From assembly GCA_902796115.1 (NCBI GenBank), contig CADBNX010000330.1, positions 1 through 8,124 of the forward strand: 8,124 nt of DNA, given 5' to 3'. The notes beneath the pieces were generated by a model. The model worked only from the letters and a program-made list of their open reading frames with translations, was not told where the DNA came from and searched no databases. The translations under genes and the position numbers were made by a program. Positions 6,070-8,124 of the stretch are shown here, piece by piece (position 1 is the first letter of the stretch; each line of letters starts with the position of its first letter). The DNA comes from an uncultured Eubacteriales bacterium (lineage in GTDB: Bacteria; Bacillota; Clostridia; Christensenellales; Aristaeellaceae).

Positions 6070-6825
6070 ATGACGGAGTATCGGCAGAAACTGATCGGAA
6101 AAAGGGCGCTTGTGACCGGCGCGAGCCGGGGCATCGGCAGCGCCGTCGCACTGCGGCTCGCACGGGAAGGGGCGGACGTGGTGCTGCTCTACTGCGGCAA
6201 CCGCGGCGCGGCGGAAGAGAACGCGAAGCTCATCCGGGCGGAAGGCCGGGAGGCCGCGCTGCTGCAGGCCAATCTTTCCGACCGTGAACAGGTGAAGGAC
6301 GTGATTGCGCGCGCCGGGAAAGTGGATATCCTGGTGCTGAACGCGTCCGTGCAGATCCGCGCCGCGGCGGCGGACGTGACCGACGAGGACTTCGACCGCC
6401 AGATGAACGCGAATTTCTACGCCTCATTGCGGCTGATCACCCAGGCGGTGCCCGGCATGAAGGAGCGCGGATGGGGACGCATCATCACCATCGGCAGCGT
6501 GCAGGAGGTGCACCCGCATCCCATGATGCCGGTGTATTCCGCGAGCAAGGCGGCGCAGACGAATCTTGTGCGTTCGCTCGCGCCGCAGCTGGCCCCGTTC
6601 GGCATCACCATCAACAACGTATCGCCCGGCGTGGTGCTGACGGACCGCAACCGGGAAGTACTGCAGAACCCGGTCTACGCCGAGGCGACCCTGAAATCCA
6701 TCCCGGTCGGCCGGTTCGGCAGGAAAGAGGATCTGGACGGCATCGTGAGCCTGCTCGCGTCCGACGAGGCGTCCTTCATTACCGGACAGAGCATCGGCGT
6801 GGACGGAGGCAACAGCGTGGTATAG
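6070..6825 (+). CDS. SDR-family NAD(P)-dependent oxidoreductase
   Basis: The 251-residue length is typical of classical short-chain dehydrogenases. The N-terminal Rossmann motif TGASRGIG (16-23) binds NAD(P). The catalytic tetrad is N115 (MNANF), S143 (TIGSVQEV), Y156 and K160 (YSASK). NNVSPG (about residue 180) and the C-terminal FITGQSIGVDGG signature are also present. The usual NNAG strand motif is replaced by LNAS (N91-A92-S93), a modest departure. Basic R20 in the glycine-rich loop is compatible with NADPH, but this is not decisive. Family relatives include 3-oxoacyl-ACP reductases and sugar or polyol dehydrogenases. The setting beside a solute-binding protein favours sugar or uronate metabolism over fatty-acid synthesis, which is inference. 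The start is supported by GAGGA at 6056-6060, nine bases before the ATG. It probably shares a transcript with the downstream gene. Confidence 0.85.
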   Translation: MTEYRQKLIGKRALVTGASRGIGSAVALRLAREGADVVLLYCGNRGAAEENAKLIRAEGREAALLQANLSDREQVKDVIARAGKVDILVLNASVQIRAAAADVTDEDFDRQMNANFYASLRLITQAVPGMKERGWGRIITIGSVQEVHPHPMMPVYSASKAAQTNLVRSLAPQLAPFGITINNVSPGVVLTDRNREVLQNPVYAEATLKSIPVGRFGRKEDLDGIVSLLASDEASFITGQSIGVDGGNSVV

Positions 6826-6842
6826 CGGCGCTCATCCCGGCG

Positions 6843-6882
6843 AATGAATTCGATTCAAATCTTCGGATTGAATAATATCATT
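6843..6882 (+). promoter_or_regulatory. Intergenic hairpin with c(UUCG)g tetraloop abutting the next ribosome binding site
   Basis: The core stem pairs ATTCAAATC (6853-6861) with GATTGAAT (6866-6873) through one bulged A, closed by the very stable C(TTCG)G loop at 6861-6866. Outer pairing AATGA (6843-6847) with TCATT (6878-6882) extends it up to the base before AAGGAGG (6883-6889). No T-run follows, so it is not a normal terminator. It may stabilise the mRNA or tune expression of the binding protein relative to the SDR. Confidence 0.45.
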
Positions 6883-6897
6883 AAGGAGGAAGAGCAC

Positions 6898-8124
6898 ATG
6901 AAACGTATCCTGGCAATGGCACTGACGCTCTGTCTGGTGCTGTCCATCGTACCCGTGGTATTCGCCGAAGGCGATTACTACAACAAGGAAGGCTACCGGA
7001 TCTGCGACGAGGAGATCACGGTGACCACCGCGGGCAGCTTCGGGCTGAAGGTCATCCCCGAAGACATCATCGCCTGGCAGCAGTGGCGCGAACGCTTCGG
7101 CCTGAAATTCGACATGACCTTCTACAGCGGCGAAGACTGGAAGACCCAGCTGAACCTGATGTTCGCTTCCGACGAGCTGCCGGACATCCTGTGCGATGCC
7201 AGCATGTCCAACGCGGAAATGACGGACTACGGCTCCCAGGGATATTTCGTGAACCTGCTGGATTATCTGGAGCTGATCCCGAACTTCCTGGCGTACTGCG
7301 ATGAGCATCCGGAATACCGCGCGGCGTGCACCAGCCCGGACGGCGCCATCTACGGCGTCAAGATGGTCATCCCCTGCACCGTGAACAAGATCGCCCGTAC
7401 CTTCATCAACCGGGAGTGGCTGGAGAGAGTCGGCAAGGAACAGCCCTTCACCATCGATGAGCTGTACGACGTGCTGGTGGCGTTCAAAGAGCAGGACGCG
7501 AACGGCAACGGCGACCCGAACGACGAATATCCGATGGCGAACCTGGGCCGCACCACCACCGCGCTGCTGGTGGCCTACGGCTTCAATGTAAACACCTATG
7601 CCGGCTACAACCTGATCCAGGCGGACGGCGAGGGCAAGATTTACCTGGCCGATACGTCCGAAGCCTACAAGGCGTTCCTCACTACCATGCACAAGTGGTA
7701 CAGCGAAGGCCTGATCGCGGAAGACGTCTTCACCCTGACCGGCGCGGAATTTGACGCGCTGTGCGCGGCGGACCGCGTAGGCTTCTTTGCCACAGGTTCC
7801 GCTCCCTTTGTCAACGCCGCCGCCGCGGGTGTGGACATCAGTTATGACGCCGCGTTCTACGGCGTGATGGGCCTGACCTCGGAATACAACGACAAGCCCT
7901 TCCTGCCCATCCCCTCCGGCATCCAGAGCAACTTCAAGGTGGCCATCAGCGCGGACAGCCCCTACATCGAGGCGCTGGTGCGCTGGGTGGACTACCTGTT
8001 TACCGCCGAAGGCCAGGAGCAGGCGTTCAGCGGCTACGAAGGCGTCACCTTCGATTACAAGTTTGACGACATGCTGCAGGCCAACGTGATCGAGATCTAT
8101 GTGCCCGAAGGCTTCAGCAGCAAG
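6898..8124 (+). CDS. Extracellular solute-binding protein (family 1, LplA/YtcQ-like), 3'-truncated by window edge
   Basis: The frame is open from the ATG at 6898 to the last base, giving 409 residues with no stop. AAGGAGG (6883-6889) lies eight bases before the start. The N-terminus is a Sec signal peptide: KR at 2-3, a hydrophobic stretch to V21, and a signal peptidase I site V-F-A ahead of E24. The only cysteine in it (C12) is not in a lipobox. The mature part has the bacterial ABC-transporter binding-protein layout, with WQQWRERFGLKFD, a strand ending in ELPDILCD, and a calcium-loop-like DANGNGDPNDE at D200-E210, seen in oligosaccharide-binding relatives such as LplA/YtcQ. It should bind a solute outside the cell for a CUT1-type importer, whose permeases are expected beyond the right edge. 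Ligand unknown; a glycan fragment is plausible next to a GH2 enzyme. It follows the SDR gene by 72 bp. Confidence 0.87.
   Translation, partial: MKRILAMALTLCLVLSIVPVVFAEGDYYNKEGYRICDEEITVTTAGSFGLKVIPEDIIAWQQWRERFGLKFDMTFYSGEDWKTQLNLMFASDELPDILCDASMSNAEMTDYGSQGYFVNLLDYLELIPNFLAYCDEHPEYRAACTSPDGAIYGVKMVIPCTVNKIARTFINREWLERVGKEQPFTIDELYDVLVAFKEQDANGNGDPNDEYPMANLGRTTTALLVAYGFNVNTYAGYNLIQADGEGKIYLADTSEAYKAFLTTMHKWYSEGLIAEDVFTLTGAEFDALCAADRVGFFATGSAPFVNAAAAGVDISYDAAFYGVMGLTSEYNDKPFLPIPSGIQSNFKVAISADSPYIEALVRWVDYLFTAEGQEQAFSGYEGVTFDYKFDDMLQANVIEIYVPEGFSSK

Noticed and set aside
6832..7692. Minus-strand open frame of 286 codons
   Set aside because: It lies mostly antisense to the solute-binding protein, which has a signal peptide, a ribosome binding site and family motifs; the antisense product has none of these.

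Overview
The window is high-GC bacterial DNA (about 60% GC) with strong AGGAGG-type ribosome binding sites, textbook sigma-A promoters and a LplA/YtcQ-like solute-binding protein. Together these suggest a Gram-positive member of the Clostridia, probably an uncultured gut or rumen carbohydrate degrader. This placement is an inference from gene content and signals; there is no rRNA or other marker gene here.

Layout, all genes on the + strand: (1) positions 1-1794 hold the 3' part of a large iron-sulfur protein related to epoxyqueuosine reductase (QueG) and 4Fe-4S double-cluster proteins. It is cut by the left edge and looks internally repeated. (2) 1795-2007 is an intergenic stretch with a GC palindrome, a perfect 19-bp inverted repeat, and a near-consensus promoter that fixes the start of the next gene. 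(3) 2008-4782 is a cytoplasmic GH2 beta-mannosidase-like glycosidase with both catalytic glutamates identifiable. (4) 4783-5137 is a 355-bp gap packed with perfect hairpins. It includes a duplicated two-hairpin module with 58-nt spacing whose stems differ in sequence but keep their pairing. (5) 5138-5836 is a histidine phosphatase. (6) 5837-6069 holds an AT-rich inverted repeat and a second strong promoter. (7) 6070-6825 is an SDR-family oxidoreductase. (8) 6898-8124 is the first 409 residues of a secreted solute-binding protein, cut by the right edge.

The likely theme from gene 3 onward is glycan or oligosaccharide use: the binding protein captures a sugar ligand for an ABC importer (permeases presumably beyond the right edge), the GH2 enzyme cleaves an imported beta-linked oligosaccharide, and the SDR and phosphatase act on sugar-derived metabolites. 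Only the family assignments are supported by sequence; the substrate and the idea of a shared pathway are inference. No RNA gene, CRISPR array, transposase or convincing rho-independent terminator was seen. The most unusual item is the hairpin-dense leader of the phosphatase gene, followed by the repeated architecture of the iron-sulfur protein.
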